The notes: generated by a model from the letters alone, not told the origin. 64,000 bases of DNA from Siphonodentalium dalli (GCA_032622095.1 CP136062.1:196237887-196301886), one strand, 5' to 3'; shown: positions 47,701 to 58,890, counted from the first letter of the stretch. A program made the numbers and translations.

Positions 47701-47864
47701 TAATAATGTTTCAGGAAATCAAGTAACATATAGTTCTATTGCTTATGAGCAGACCAGATCTCGGAAACGGGTAGAGCTATCGACTTGAAATTTGGTTTGG
47801 GTAGAGCTATCGACTTGCAATTTGGTTTTTGAATAGCCCGGACAACGTCGGGCTCATCGGCTAG
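44786..47864 (+). mobile_element. Helitron (second family) disrupted by a LINE
   Basis: Starts TCTCATATATATTTTG after A (44785) and ends with hairpin GCCCGGACAACGTCGGGC, then TCATCGGCTAG (47864), followed by T. The left part to 44965 and right part from 47749 are Helitron sequence; 44966-47748 is a LINE. The inverted paralog at 61.6-61.7 kb has the host repeat uninterrupted at this point, giving an empty site (AATCCCTAATTACA joined to the ATCAGCATCCC side). The right part carries a short duplication of GGGTAGAGCTATCGACTTG. Confidence 0.88.
44966..47748 (+). pseudogene. 5'-truncated, inactivated LINE (CR1/Jockey-like)
   Basis: Encodes remnants of an endonuclease-reverse transcriptase. Endonuclease signatures CIYRPPNSD, LLGDFNINLG and SDHLPIF lie at 45045-45370, so the first part of the endonuclease is missing. 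Reverse transcriptase signatures follow: KKAAGLDEF, NYRPVSVLP, SQYGFRKNHST, LDLSKAFDTI, GVPQGYILGP and the catalytic FADD (46728-46739). A C-terminal YLTYCNAIW segment starts near 47098. The frame is broken by a stop after about 45675, shifts near 45825 and 46700, and further stops or shifts near 46993 and 47420; the last readable piece ends near 47557. It is flanked by the 18-bp direct repeat GCAGACCAGATCTCGGAA (44948-44965 and 47749-47766). Clade assignment is approximate. Confidence 0.9.
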
Positions 47865-48324
47865 TATATATATATAATCACTGCATCCCAAAATCCAAAG
47901 AATTGATGTCTCCTTCCCGGAACTCTAGTGATTTTTTATATGATGTTTTTTAATGTATTTTTGCACAGATTTGGGCCATTACTAAGGTCATAATACTATA
48001 GCATGTGGTGTCATTGCATGAGGGCTTGCTTACCTCATATGGTTTACTTATTGTCTTACATGAGGGGAAAAAACCCTATTTTCATATTATCAGCATCCAT
48101 GTCCCAAAAATTGGTGTCTCATTCCTGGAGCTTTGGTGTCTCAGTCCTCGAGCTCTAGTGTTTTTTTTTAATTATTAAATCAGCATCTCTTGCACATATC
48201 TATAGTATTTCCATGATCATATAGTGTGAATGTGGTGTCACTGAGGGCTTAAATTGCTTCCCTCATATGGTGTGCCTGCATGTATACTCAAAAATTGAAG
48301 AAAATCGAAGTCGCACCAACTAAT

Positions 48325-48650
48325 GCTGAAGGGGTCACTCTCACCAAAAAAAGTGCTGAATGGTACACAGGGTTTGAAAATGTGCTGAAGGGTACACATT
48401 AAGGTTTGTGATCGCCACTAACATCGTTACTTAAACTGTGTTTCTGAATGTCTGGTGCCCATTAGCAGTTTGTTTTCAGTTAATTTTAATGTTCATTGGA
48501 ACGTAAACAATTATTCTCTAACAGAAATCATGGCAGATACGAGAACTAAACGTCATTTAGAACGACATTTAAAACCCTGTGTACCTTCAGCACATTTTCA
48601 ATTCCTGTATACCCTTCAGCACTTTTTTTGGTGAGAGTGACCCCTTCAGC
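48325..48650. mobile_element. TIR element with 9-bp target duplication
   Basis: Termini GCTGAAGGGGTCACTCTCAC / GTGAGAGTGACCCCTTCAGC continue inward (CAAAAAAAGTGCTGAA on both sides) for about 50 bp. Direct repeats CCAACTAAT flank it (48316-48324 and 48651-48659). A 9-bp duplication is compatible with a Mutator-like element or, less well, with other superfamilies. 326 bp, noncoding. Confidence 0.87.
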
Positions 48651-48952
48651 CCAACTAATATTTACAAAGGATAATATAATACTATCACGAGTCGCTCCAA
48701 CTAAAACAGAAGGTAATACTATTGCGAGTCAGCCATTTTGATAAAGAAGGTGGGCTAGCTCCCTTGCCCATCCAAACCCATGAAAACAAGAGGTGATATG
48801 TTAATAGGAGTGAAGGTTAAGTTATGGATAAACCTATTTATTCACCAGGGGTGTTTAGTTACATATAACCATGAATTGCGCTTAAGCCCAAATAATTACG
48901 CTTAAGCGCAATTAATTATTAAATGTGAATTTGGCCTCCCATAATAAGGGGT

Positions 48953-49372
48953 CTTTATATAGACATCTAGACTAGAATTACATCTGCTGGTACTTGCGAA
49001 AATTAGTTTATTAGAAATATGTATTGCTACGTGAGACCAATATTTATATAAATAGCTTCAAGTATTTGGGTTACTCCGTGATTATATATTATAAGGAACA
49101 GATGGAGTAACGTAGCATTATACAGGCCAACTGGGAAGACTGATAAGAAATAATTCTTAGATGGCAGTAATGCCCTAAACAATCGACTCCTTAACCATAG
49201 CATAATTATGGGTAATTTTTCAGGATTTAGTCGGAAATATGGCTCGTTGCCATTCATATTTCCGTTATTTAATGAGTGTCACTTGCATGCAGACACCTAC
49301 AGCTGGGCATCTTGAAAATCTTGAAAAGAAGCTATATTATCGTGTTAAACAGCGTTTTAATATGCACTTAAA
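48953..49372. other. No supported gene
   Basis: Short frames only; nothing recognised. Confidence 0.4.
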
Positions 49373-49480
49373 CAGTGTTCGCCCTGCCGTTAGCCATTTT
49401 AGCAAATTGCGAAAAAAAATACGAAGTGGCTAAAATAAATATGCTGGTGGCTAACAATATGGCTACAGGCACTTTTCGTG
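49373..49480 (+). mobile_element. hAT-like terminus, diverged relative of 17140 element
   Basis: CAGTGTTCGCCCTGCCGTTAGCC is aligned base for base with the left end of the element at 17140 (CAGTGTTCACGCTGTCGGTAGCC) with a few changes, and is followed by AGTGGCTAA-type subterminal motifs. No matching right terminus was found downstream, so this is a solo end or a truncated copy. Confidence 0.55.
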
Positions 49481-49599
49481 TCGACCGCGGACTGAACGAC
49501 AATTTATTGTTAACAAAAGAAACTAGAATGCACTCAGAGAGATGCCAACGTGCGCAAAAATGTAATAACAAATAATTTAAAAAATAATTTCACTGTATT

Positions 49600-50200
49600 T
49601 AATTAATTAATTTAATTTAATTTAATTTAATATTAATAAAAAAGACAATTACAATCTTCAATAATTTAATTTAGGGGACAACTATGGGCAGCCATTCGGT
49701 CGGAAATTACATGAAATAAAAGTTAATAGTGGTTTGTGAAAACAATAGTCTCTATTTTCAAACCAATATACTCCATTTCCAAACCAATAATCGTTCTTGG
49801 ATTCAATAAGAGACAGTTCCGTTTTAATAGATATAGATTCATAATCAATGTTGACCGATGCAAAATTAATGTTCTATTTTAATTTAATAGTATTCATTGT
49901 TCAACTAATATCTAACAACACACAACTAGTAAGATTCGCGCATATTCAATAAACTTACATTCCGTTTCAATAGCCATATTTTCTTAATCAATAAAGATAT
50001 TTCAAACCAATAGACAATTTCCCACGATCAATGATTATCGTTATAAAACTAATAGACCTTATTGTCATTCTTATATTTTAAAGATATAAATTATCACCAA
50101 TGAAAAATTAATGACGTTCTTTCAATTCAATATCTAATTGCGCAATCTACTATTTCCGATCAAACCAATGATTAGGAATTCGAAATCAATTATTAAAACG
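49600..50200 (-). repeat. Array of TTGGTTTxxxxGGAAATA motifs, inverted copy of 59.7 kb
   Basis: The segment 50120-50185 (AATTGCGCAATCTACTATTTCCGATC, AAACCAATGATTAGGAATTCG) is the reverse complement of 59878-59940. The rest is built of loose units of 35-45 bp containing AAACCAATA. The end near 50205 (AACGCTAGGGG) matches CCCCTAGCGTT at 59736-59776. Probably two copies of one noncoding element. Confidence 0.65.
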
Positions 50201-50457
50201 CGAAAGAACGCTAGGGGTCTCTGATGGCGATGTTTGAAGAAACTGTATTCATGTGTCGTCAGAAATATATAAATAAACATGGGAATTCCCAATGTCATGT
50301 CGGTGTGACGATTTGCAGTAGTTCACTCGGTGCAAATAAAACGACGATACATATTCACTATTGTCCACTATAACACAGTGGAGTAGATTAAACAAGAAAA
50401 CTAAGATGCATGCATCAGATCGCCCGTGAACTATTTATCATATAATTCTTGTAGCTA

Positions 50458-51581
50458 TCGATTATACATTTTGGAATATCTGTCTGTATGTATGTGTGTA
50501 TGAATGCACGTATGTATGTGTGTTATAGACTCGCACACTGCTCGACCGATCCGACTCGGATTTGGTATTTAACGTGTCAACCTGACCTCGCTCATAGGCA
50601 TGTTTCTGGACCTTGACCGATCCGACTAAAATTTGTGTGTAGGACTACTTCGATCCCGGGAGAAATATGGACGGGTCCAATTTCACGTGCGACCGTGTTA
50701 TCGAACGTGCTGATATAGGCATGTTTCTGGACCAATTGAAAAATAGTTTGTACAGATAAACCCACGGGAATGGTCAACGTCGCATTTTGGACAAGCTCTG
50801 TGCACTCATTCTCCACTCCAAATCATCAAAATCACCGCAAACGGCACATCGGGGGGTTAATGCAGGCACAATCTTTATATTGACCATATTTGGAGTTGTT
50901 AACCGACTAATGCTCTTTATTGTCATCGGCGTTGCTAAACGCTCCTATGTGCCTACGAAACTGCGGACGCAAAACGCGAAATGCATTTATCTTGATTAAA
51001 AAGCCAGAATTAACTCATCGGAAAGCAAAACATGCGTGTTGTGTGTTTCTTATGTCTGTCGTTCCTAGGAACGGAGAAAATTTTCAATCATACATCTTTT
51101 AGGGACGGGTACTGCGTGTTGTGTGAAAAAAAATGCGTGTTGTGCGATTCTTATGTCTGTCGTTCCTAGGAACGGGGAAAATTTTCATCGGGTCAGTTTT
51201 TCCGCCCGATGTATCTTAAATCATACCTCTTTTAGGGACGGGTACTGCGTGTTGTGTGATTCTTATGTCTTCTTCACCTTGAAACGGGTACCCACAAATT
51301 ATATATATATGTGTGTGTCCTTTATAGACTCGAACCGATTGAGCTCAAACTTGCTACCTACGGGAAGTGTCATGGACGGGTTAAATTGTGACCCCGACCT
51401 GACCTTGACCTTGAAAATGATCAATTCAAGGTCAAAATCAGGAAAAATGCACCTCATGTTATAAACAAAAAATGAATATTAACTCATTGAAAAACAAAAT
51501 ATTTAATTAAAAAATTACTTTAAAAATTTAAAAATTGTCATGTTTCTGACGAACGCCGCCATTGGCGGGCTAACCTGCTAG
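50458..51581 (+). mobile_element. Helitron, third family, 1.1 kb
   Basis: Starts TCGATTATACATTTTGGAAT after A (50457) and ends with the hairpin GCCGCCATTGGCGGGC followed by TAACCTGCTAG (51581) and T. The 5' region has the same plan as the others (ATTTTG-like block, TGTATGTATG microsatellite, ACTCG..CGACCGATCC). The body has tandem segments of about 110 bp with GTGTTGTGTGATTCTTATGTC, GTCGTTCCTAGGAACG and TTTTAGGGACGGGTACTGC. No Rep/helicase frame. Confidence 0.85.
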
Positions 51582-51839
51582 TATGATATATTTCTAGATT
51601 TAGTTACAAACTTTATACCTGTATATTGTACAAATAAATGTTTGACAAATGTATCTATATCAATATTACCATAGGGGTCATTAAAAATTAGATACGACGA
51701 AACAAAATTTTGAAGGGTGCATGTGATTGTGAGGAATAATAAGATCATAGGTAAATTTAATTTATGGACGCTTGTTAATTTTCATTGGACTACATGTATC
51801 AGGTAAATTTTTATATTTCAAATGATGACAGGAATGTGG

Positions 51840-52440
51840 AAAGTTGAACTACCCAAGTAATACTGGCTATCCGCACGAAGAGATATACATGTATATAAAA
51901 AGCAAAATAGAAGATGCTGCTGGCGACCATGTTTTCCAAAGAAATTCAAATCATTTGATAGCTCCCATCTAGTGGTCACCCCGAAGATTAATATGAAGTT
52001 TGGTGACTATCAGATGAGGGATGTGGTCTGTAGGGGTGCTAAAGAAAAGAATTCAGTCATACAAAGAGTAAGATGCAAAATTGCTGTCTGTGGTCATGTT
52101 TTTAACGAAATTCGGAAAAAAATAGATCACTCTCATCCTGGTTATCCAGAAAATCATTGTGGAATCTGGTGACGATCGGACAATGTATGTCGTCTGTAGG
52201 ATCAACCAAATTATTTAGCCATAAAAATAGTAAAACTCAAGATCACCGCTGGCAGTGATGTTTTCACAAGGAAATTTTGAGAGAAAAAATATGGCTCCCA
52301 TCTAGTGGTGACCCAAAATATCCACATTAGAAACAGTTCTCCAATAAATTCTGGCTGCAGGGTGCGCCAATTGATTCAAATTTGAAATTTGGCAGGATGT
52401 ACTGCTGGTGGCCATGTTTTCCCCGCAAATTTGATAGACT
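51840..52440 (+). repeat. Tandem 170-bp core repeats, DINE/pearl-like
   Basis: Four degenerate units marked by GATGCTGCTGGCGACCATGTTTTCC (51913), CTGTCTGTGGTCATGTTTTT, GCTGGCAGTGATGTTTTCAC and CTGCTGGTGGCCATGTTTTCC (52403). Each is followed by AAATTTGA-like sequence and, in two units, GGCTCCCATCTAGTGGT. A single related unit lies at 54095-54310. Ends not determined. Confidence 0.65.
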
Positions 52441-54940
52441 AATGAACAAAACCACCGAATCCGTTGAATCAATATACATATACACATATATATATGCATT
52501 GTTATCCACACTACTGGTATATAAAGGTACTGAAAATAACTATATTATACTAGTATACACAAAATAAACCATATATTACGGCTATGGGTTCTAATATCCG
52601 AACATGACAGCTGAGAACTTGGTGTGAATTGAAGAGTAGTGGGGTCTCGAGAATATCTACTCCTCCACGTTAGAAACATGCCATTAAATAGCATAAGTAT
52701 AATCTAGCTCGAAGACAGAAGTGATCCATCAAACCGCTCTTAATTCAACCAGGTCATCACATCCCATGTATTGTCGATCACATGATGATCTAGGTACCGG
52801 TATCGATACTTTGCTAGTACCGTGGTTTCTGTACCGGTACTGGCAAGCCATTTTATAGTTCTAGGAATATCTGGAGGTAACACAGTGCTGAAAATCACAA
52901 GCCACGAACTCTATTATTAACATGAACTAATGATAATTTGATATCAGAATAAAGAAACTATTTCGGGATATTAGATACCATTTTGGAATATACTAACAAA
53001 CTTTCCCGTAGAGTTTAGTGATGCGCAAATGACAACATAGACAATTCAATCAACCAAAATAGAACTATTCGTTGCACACGTTTTGTGGTTTTAACTTATT
53101 GTTCTTCTGTGTGTGATAAACTGATAGAAAGTAACGCGACACACGTCGGTGGTTTTCACTTCACAATATTCAATCAGATTAAATGTATTTGCAAAGTCGC
53201 GCGGTCGGCCAGTTTAAATCTAAACAATATTGAGTCAAGTTAGGCAACAATTTCTCTCCACGAGTTCCTATACCAAATATGAACTATCATGTCTATTCAA
53301 CAAATTACATGTTCACTGTGCACGGTTCGTGGATATTCGTTCCCAATTTTATTATATAACTGGAGGTTCCATGAGTCCCATTTAAATTCAAAATGGTCCA
53401 CCTTATATATGCAAACTGATACGACATGTGAACGGGTACGCGTGTATGTGATTAATCAAAACGTGTGGGCCATACTTGTGGGTGGGGTCGTTGGTGAATA
53501 CATGATAAGAAATTGTAACTGTATAATTGCCACAACTGTATAAAGGCAAAAACATAAGTTGCAATCACAAGTTCCCAACACAAAATAATCTTTGAAGATT
53601 AAAACAATATCACAAGGCCGTGCTTTCAAAGAATTGGAATTCAACCATTGAAGAGTTATAATAGACACATCAAAACCAGGAACCACCCTTCCGTGACCGA
53701 CCTCTCACGCCATGAATACAATCACGATCGATGTGCATCGGGTGTTGTTTAAAGAGCGTAAACTTGATACTACTGTATTTTGCCAAATAGCCCGCTGATC
53801 TACGAACGTGCATATATGCAACCACAGTACCGAGTACCAGCGGATCTGCACACCAGCACCGTTACCGCAAACAAATGCCCGAGTACGCGGTACCGGTACT
53901 GCGTACCGTTGAGAAGCCTGGGTGGAATTGTTGTATAAAAAACAGCACTAAATGTAAATATAAAATAAAACAGTGCTACATCTTATTACAGATTATTTCC
54001 ACATATAATCAGTGACTACAGGCAGTCTAACAAAATAAAGTTTCAGTGACACTCGATCCGAAGAGGGGGATAATTTCATCTGTTACAGTCAATGGAGCGA
54101 TTATGAATCTGGAAAGCTGAAATTTCTAAGTAATACTAGATATCGACATGACGAGTATAGTTTGTTTCAGAACGAAAAAGTTGAATAAAATCAACACATT
54201 TGTAAATTTAAAAACAATTCAAACGTTATTGTATTCCATGTCCCAGCCCGGACATATACACCAAATTTCAATAATATTCATTGAGAAACAACGGACCAAA
54301 CGCCATATAACACCCTGTGTACATCTTTTATTCCGAGCCGGCCTTTTATTCCGAGTTGGCACACGTCTACTGGGGCGAGTTAGCCCTGGGGCGAGTAGGC
54401 CGATTCCGGCACCTTCTATAATTTGCAGCAGGTATCCGTTTACGCTAGTTTACGCGTAATTTAATTTAGAAAGTTCCCCAATTAGTATCGTAAATAGAGC
54501 GACTGTATTTGACAGAGACTGCCTCTGTTATTGATTATCATGTTGTTATAATTAAAAAACGACAAATGCACATGCCGTTCAAACGTAGTAGTCTGTTTTC
54601 CCCATGTTAAACGACATCCGCAAAAAACAAAAAACGCTAACCTACTGCAAATGTTTTACACGACAACTGTTAACATATTTGGGCTGAATTCATCTGATGT
54701 GGTACGATTCCTCAAAATAAACAACAAACCATCGTTACTTGGAAATGTAGTTTGGGCTAACATTTACACAAATCCCCCAGCTCCTCTATCCTGACACACA
54801 CGTCAGATGAGAAACAGCCATCAGAGTAACGCCCAAATATGACGAAATAAAAATTTCAAGACAATTATTAATTTGTCTGACTAAAGCATGAAACTTTGCA
54901 CATATGCGGACATATGTACATATTTACATACGTATTGGTA
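52441..54940. other. No supported gene; GTACCGGTAC-rich flanks
   Basis: Two clusters of GGTACCGGTA/GTACCGGTACTG motifs at 52790-52850 and 53820-53920 may mark the ends of a TIR element of about 1.1 kb, but the termini and duplication are unclear. The frames at 53289-53686 and 54148-54459 have no recognisable domains. Confidence 0.35.
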
Positions 54941-54947
54941 TTAGATA

Positions 54948-55325
54948 TGGAGAGTGAATTTAGTGATGCTACCCTGCATAGCGGGCTAGCATAACTAAAT
55001 TCACCCTCTGGGGACCTCATTCTGCTTAGGCCTCATCTTCTGGGAAGTAACTATGGTATCAAATTAACATTGTTTTTAGTTACGTTTCCCATCTGGGAAG
55101 TTTCTATATCCCCTAATTTGCAGAAGATAAAATCCATTATCGAGGCTCCAAATGGGTGAACATCACCAACTTCAACTGGGGAACTTCAATCTGATCCTAG
55201 GACTGCCATAGCAGTTGAGGGCCCTAAGCAGAATGAGGTCCCCAGAGGGTAAATTTAGTGATGCTAGCCCACTATGCGGTGTAGCGTCACTAAATTCACC
55301 CTCTGGGGACCTCATTTTGCAAATG
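54948..55325. mobile_element. Snapback element with doubled palindromes
   Basis: Two roughly 60-bp palindromes (54950-55010 and 55245-55306), each with GTGAATTTAGTGATGCTA facing its complement. They sit within a larger inverted pair where TCTGGGGACCTCATTCTGCTTAGG (55007-55030) meets CCTAAGCAGAATGAGGTCCCCAGA (55223-55246). The spacer is about 190 bp. Noncoding; target duplication not resolved. Confidence 0.75.
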
Positions 55326-55329
55326 ACAG

Positions 55330-56030
55330 ACACGCTATTTGCAGGCTTGCACTCAAGTCTATATAGGCCCATCAAATGAGGGAAGCAATCCCCAGTGATC
55401 CCTAGATACCGGTACCTTTTATGACCATGGAAATGGTATAGATATGTGCAGGATTTGTCTCTTTTATAAAATGTAATAGATCTCTGGGATGGAGACATAA
55501 ATTCTTAGGGACAGGGATGCTGATAATATGAAAATATGTTTTCCCCCTATTTCTATTCAATAAGTACATGTACACCACGAGGGAAGCAAGCCCACAGTAA
55601 CCCCTAATTCCCCTTCTATGACCATGGAAATGGTATATATTTGTGCAGGAGATGTCCCTTTAATAAAATATACTAGAGCTCTGGGAATGAGGCACCAATT
55701 TTTGGGACACCAGAGACAGAGATATGCTTTTGACTTTTCAACTTTCGAGTCTGTATGGGCTACTACTATGGGCCCATAATAATATACTATGAGATGGACT
55801 GCATCATTCACAATCAGAGGGAAGTAAAGGAGTGTTAGGTACATGTATTTGCGCTTAAGCGCAAATCATTTACACTTAAGCGCAATTGATTTTCGCTTAA
55901 GCGCAAACAAATTGATAGACACATATTTGTGCTTAAGCGCAAATGACATTCGCTTAAGCCCAAATGATTTATGCTTAAGCGCAAATATTTGCGCTTAATA
56001 TTTGTGCTTGAGCGCAAATAAATAACTAGA
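55330..56030 (-). mobile_element. CTTAAG-array element, second copy
   Basis: Two internal tandem units of about 230 bp share GAGGGAAGCAA, TATGACCATGGAAATGGTATA, TGTGCAGGA and CTCTGGGA.TGAG, and correspond, reversed, to 47.88-48.26 kb. They are followed by an array of at least seven GCGCTTAAGCGCAAAT palindromes (55848-56020). Confidence 0.75.
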
Positions 56031-56106
56031 GGTGTGACTGTTTAATGGGACTACTGATACCCCCCTGTTTTTAAAATACTAAAATGTTTCACATGTCAGT
56101 AAACAT

Positions 56107-56822
56107 TTAGTTAAAATAATAAAATAACAGTTCCCGTTGCAGGTGTACAACCATAACCCTAATATTAAACCTATTGACCGAAAAATGTAGGAATAAAAGC
56201 TTGGACAAAATTATGTTTGTTGCGAAAAACATTCTAAGTCGAAAAAGGGGAATAACTCCACACAAAAAATGTCGAACAGACGTCATAATCGCAGGTGCAC
56301 AGGTTCCCATAGTACTAAATATCAGTGCCAAGATTAAAAAACATTGACCGAAAAATGTAGGAATAAAAGCTCGGACAAAATTATGCATGTTGCAAAAAAA
56401 GTTTCTAAGTCGAAAAAGGGGGATAACTCCACCAAAAAATGTCGGACAGACGTCATAATCGCAGGTGCACAAGTTCCCATGGTACTAAATATCTGTGCCA
56501 AGTTTTGAAAAAATTGGGAAAAATGTAGGAATAAAAGCTCGGACAAAAGTATACATTCTAAGTCGAAAAAGGGGGGTTAACTCCAAAAAAAAAACAAGTC
56601 CGACCGACGTCATAATCGCATGTGCACAGGTTCCCATGGTGGTTGATGTCTGTGCCAAGTTTCACGGAAATTGATTAAAAAACGACTGAGAAAAACTCCG
56701 GACAAATTTGTGTCCACGGACGGACGACGGACGGACGGACGACGGACGGACGGACGACGGACGACGGACAAGCTGACTCCAGTATACCCCCCCCCTAACT
56801 TCGTTGCGGGGGGTATAATACA
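56107..56822 (+). mobile_element. DINE/pearl-like element with GGAC tract and end hairpin
   Basis: Three core units of about 180 bp, each with GAAAAAGGGGGATAACTCCAC-like, GACGTCATAATCGCAGGTGCAC, GTTCCCATGGTACTAAATATC and AATGTAGGAATAAAAGCTCGG. Then a (GGAC/GACG)n tract (56707-56769) and a 3' hairpin ATACCCCCC..GCGGGGGGTAT (56785-56817) ending AATA. Same architecture as 42040-42860, with different core sequence. Confidence 0.78.
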
Positions 56823-57010
56823 TGTGAAAAGGGCCTCCCATTGTGAGAGGGGACTCTAAATTTCTTGAACATTGAAATTCCCTTTGTTTGAGAATTTGTA
56901 CATGTTTATATTGAATATTCTCAGTAAATAATTATTCTGTGTGTTTCAAAAGAAATCAGAATAAATTGGTTATAGATAACAGTTAATTAGATTGACTCCC
57001 CTCTTCCCAG

Positions 57011-57055
57011 ATGCATCCTTACTGTGGAAGACCGATCGCCCGGCGATTCACCCAG
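57011..57055 (+). CDS. Candidate small exon, 45 nt, phase 1-1
   Basis: Preceded by a strong acceptor (TTGACTCCCCTCTTCCCAG ending 57010) and followed by CAG/GTCTGT. In phase 1 it reads ASLLWKTDRPAIHP and would join in frame to the phase-1 end of 41542. The same frame stays open beyond the donor to a TGA at 57112 (tail with DFSYYGQFAPL), so a terminal exon is an alternative. Too short to prove by eye. Confidence 0.35.
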
Positions 57056-57119
57056 GTCTGTTGGATGGCTCAAACGACTTTTCCTACTATGGCCAGTTTG
57101 CACCCTTGATTTGAATGAC

Positions 57120-57950
57120 ACATTTAATTGTTTCGTACCATGTTTTTGGTCATTTCACACCATTGGTATGTTTCGTTGATTCCCAAAAATGATGAATGGT
57201 CATTCGTACATGTATGTGAAAAATTATTTTAATCGTGTTAACTTAATGAAAGCGAACATGATCATGATTTAACGTTCGTGATGATGACAACCCGACATTT
57301 ACATGTTAACATATTTCTTTCTTTTTTTTTCGAAACAAAATGAACAAATTGAAATTGTCGCAACAAAGTTAAAGATGCATAATCCGAATTAACGCTTGAA
57401 TATTACTATTTCCTTGGATTCGGGGTAAAACATATTTGATTTGAGTTGAGGAACCCACCCATCAAAGCTGAGAGTGATCAGATATCGATTTTTGAAATCT
57501 ATTATTTTTCACCATCGATAATTTTTAGTGGCCCAATAAAAAGTCGAAAGAGGACGGATGAAGATGGATAACTCAAAAAGCAAGTGGCTGTTGTTGTGTC
57601 AGATATTTGACAAACCAGCAAAATTTCATTGAAGAAAATATTGATAAATAACAGGTTTTGGGCAATTGTATACTATATTTGACTGGTTAGCATTATTTTT
57701 GGGGCATAAATCGATTCTGGTAAACGAAGTGGCATTTCAAAAAATGGTGTTGTTGTTGTTGAAATATGATGATATGGGAACCATCGAATCGGACTGAGTA
57801 CCTTTAATGTCATTTTAAAAAAAATAATACCGGTATACTCAAAGGTACGAATTGTCGAAATGATACAGGAACTGGTATGAAATGTCCAGAACCCTGGTGC
57901 GAAACATCTCTATGTCAAACTTCCATGGTATGAAATGCCAGCAACCTATT
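57120..57950. repeat. Region bordered by opposed TTTCGTACCAT-type motifs
   Basis: At 57128-57180 TTTCGTACCATG and TTTCACACCATTGG; at 57860-57945 the inverse (ACTGGTATGAAATG, CATGGTATGAAATGCC). A further cluster in direct orientation lies at 58660-58800 with at least five copies (TTTCGTACCATATTTTTGGT). These may be ends of one or two foldback-type elements, comparable in plan to 23325-24818. Confidence 0.5.
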
Positions 57951-58639
57951 CATCCATTGCACATTATCATTCATTTCCAATGGGCATGGATACGAGTCTC
58001 CCATTGGGGAGGGGGGTCCACCTTGATACATGTATGTTCCGACAGCACCCCCTTGGAAGGAAGTTTCCTACAGATGGCTACAGGGTACATGTATATCGGT
58101 CCAAAATTTGTTCGAAAATTATTAATTAGATATGACATTTTTGCACGGTATGGCTTGTTATAAAACTCCATTTGTACTTAGGTGAATATCACTTCAATTT
58201 GACCTAAATCGAGTAATATCATTTTACGACATCACTAATTAAGAGTAATACATGTATGATTTTATGACATCACGATCTGAGTAATACACGGTATGGCTTT
58301 GACATGGTGCAATTCTATTTCACTGTTATATAGAATAGGCATAGATACCAATTTTTTGTGATGTCACTCATTAGAAAGAGTTGTCAATATTACACTGTTA
58401 CTAAGAGGCGAACTACCGTAATTAATATATACTTCTAGGGTATTACTTGGTTGGTTTGATATTATAGGCCTGATTTCAGCCCTCAGTAGTCTCATATCAG
58501 CCTTCGACGTCAGGCTGGTTGTGATATGAGCTTACCCCAGGGTGATATAGGGCCTAATATCAAACCAACGATGTTGGCGCTGCTAGTCTACATGGTCACT
58601 GTCTGGTTGTTCCCCTTGCCGAGGAGATATAAATGGGTA

Positions 58640-58890
58640 CAGGACGTTTTGTATCGTCTTAAGTCATTTCGTACCATATTTTTGGTAGTTTCGTCTGGTT
58701 TCTTACCATATTTTTGGTAGTTTTGTACCTTATTGTTTGGTCGTTTCGTACCATGTAGGAAATCAATTGGTCATTTCGTACCATGTTACTACATGTATGT
58801 CACACCATATGGAAACAAATAAATGATTTTCTACAAAGTACGAAATAAAAAACCAAAAATTATGGTATGGATGGAACGACCATGGTTATG
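58640..58890. repeat. Degenerate TTTCGTACCATATTTTTGG tandem cluster
   Basis: Five or more units of 25-35 bp, followed at 58855-58895 by inverse TATGGTATGGATGGAACGACC motifs. The open frame at 58526-58720 overlaps the cluster and is not supported. Confidence 0.6.

Larger units (their letters stand above)
44420..48952. mobile_element. CTTAAG-array element with nested insertions
   Basis: The left part has ATTCACATTTAATAATAAATTG and an array of TTGCGCTTAAGCGCAA-like palindromes (44455-44620). The right end has the array AATTGCGCTTAAGCCC.. (48870-48920) and AAATGTGAATTTGGCCTCCCATA (48929-48951), the terminus also found at 61992 and 62083/62460. Between lie a block shared inverted with 61605-61990, the Helitron 44786-47864, two units of an internal tandem repeat (47876-48260, with CTCATATGG and TGTGGTGTCA), and the TIR element 48325-48650. 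The left terminus is degraded. Confidence 0.65.

Noticed and set aside
52780..53930. TIR transposon bounded by GTACCGGTAC clusters
   Set aside because: The clusters are not clean inverted repeats and no target duplication could be found.
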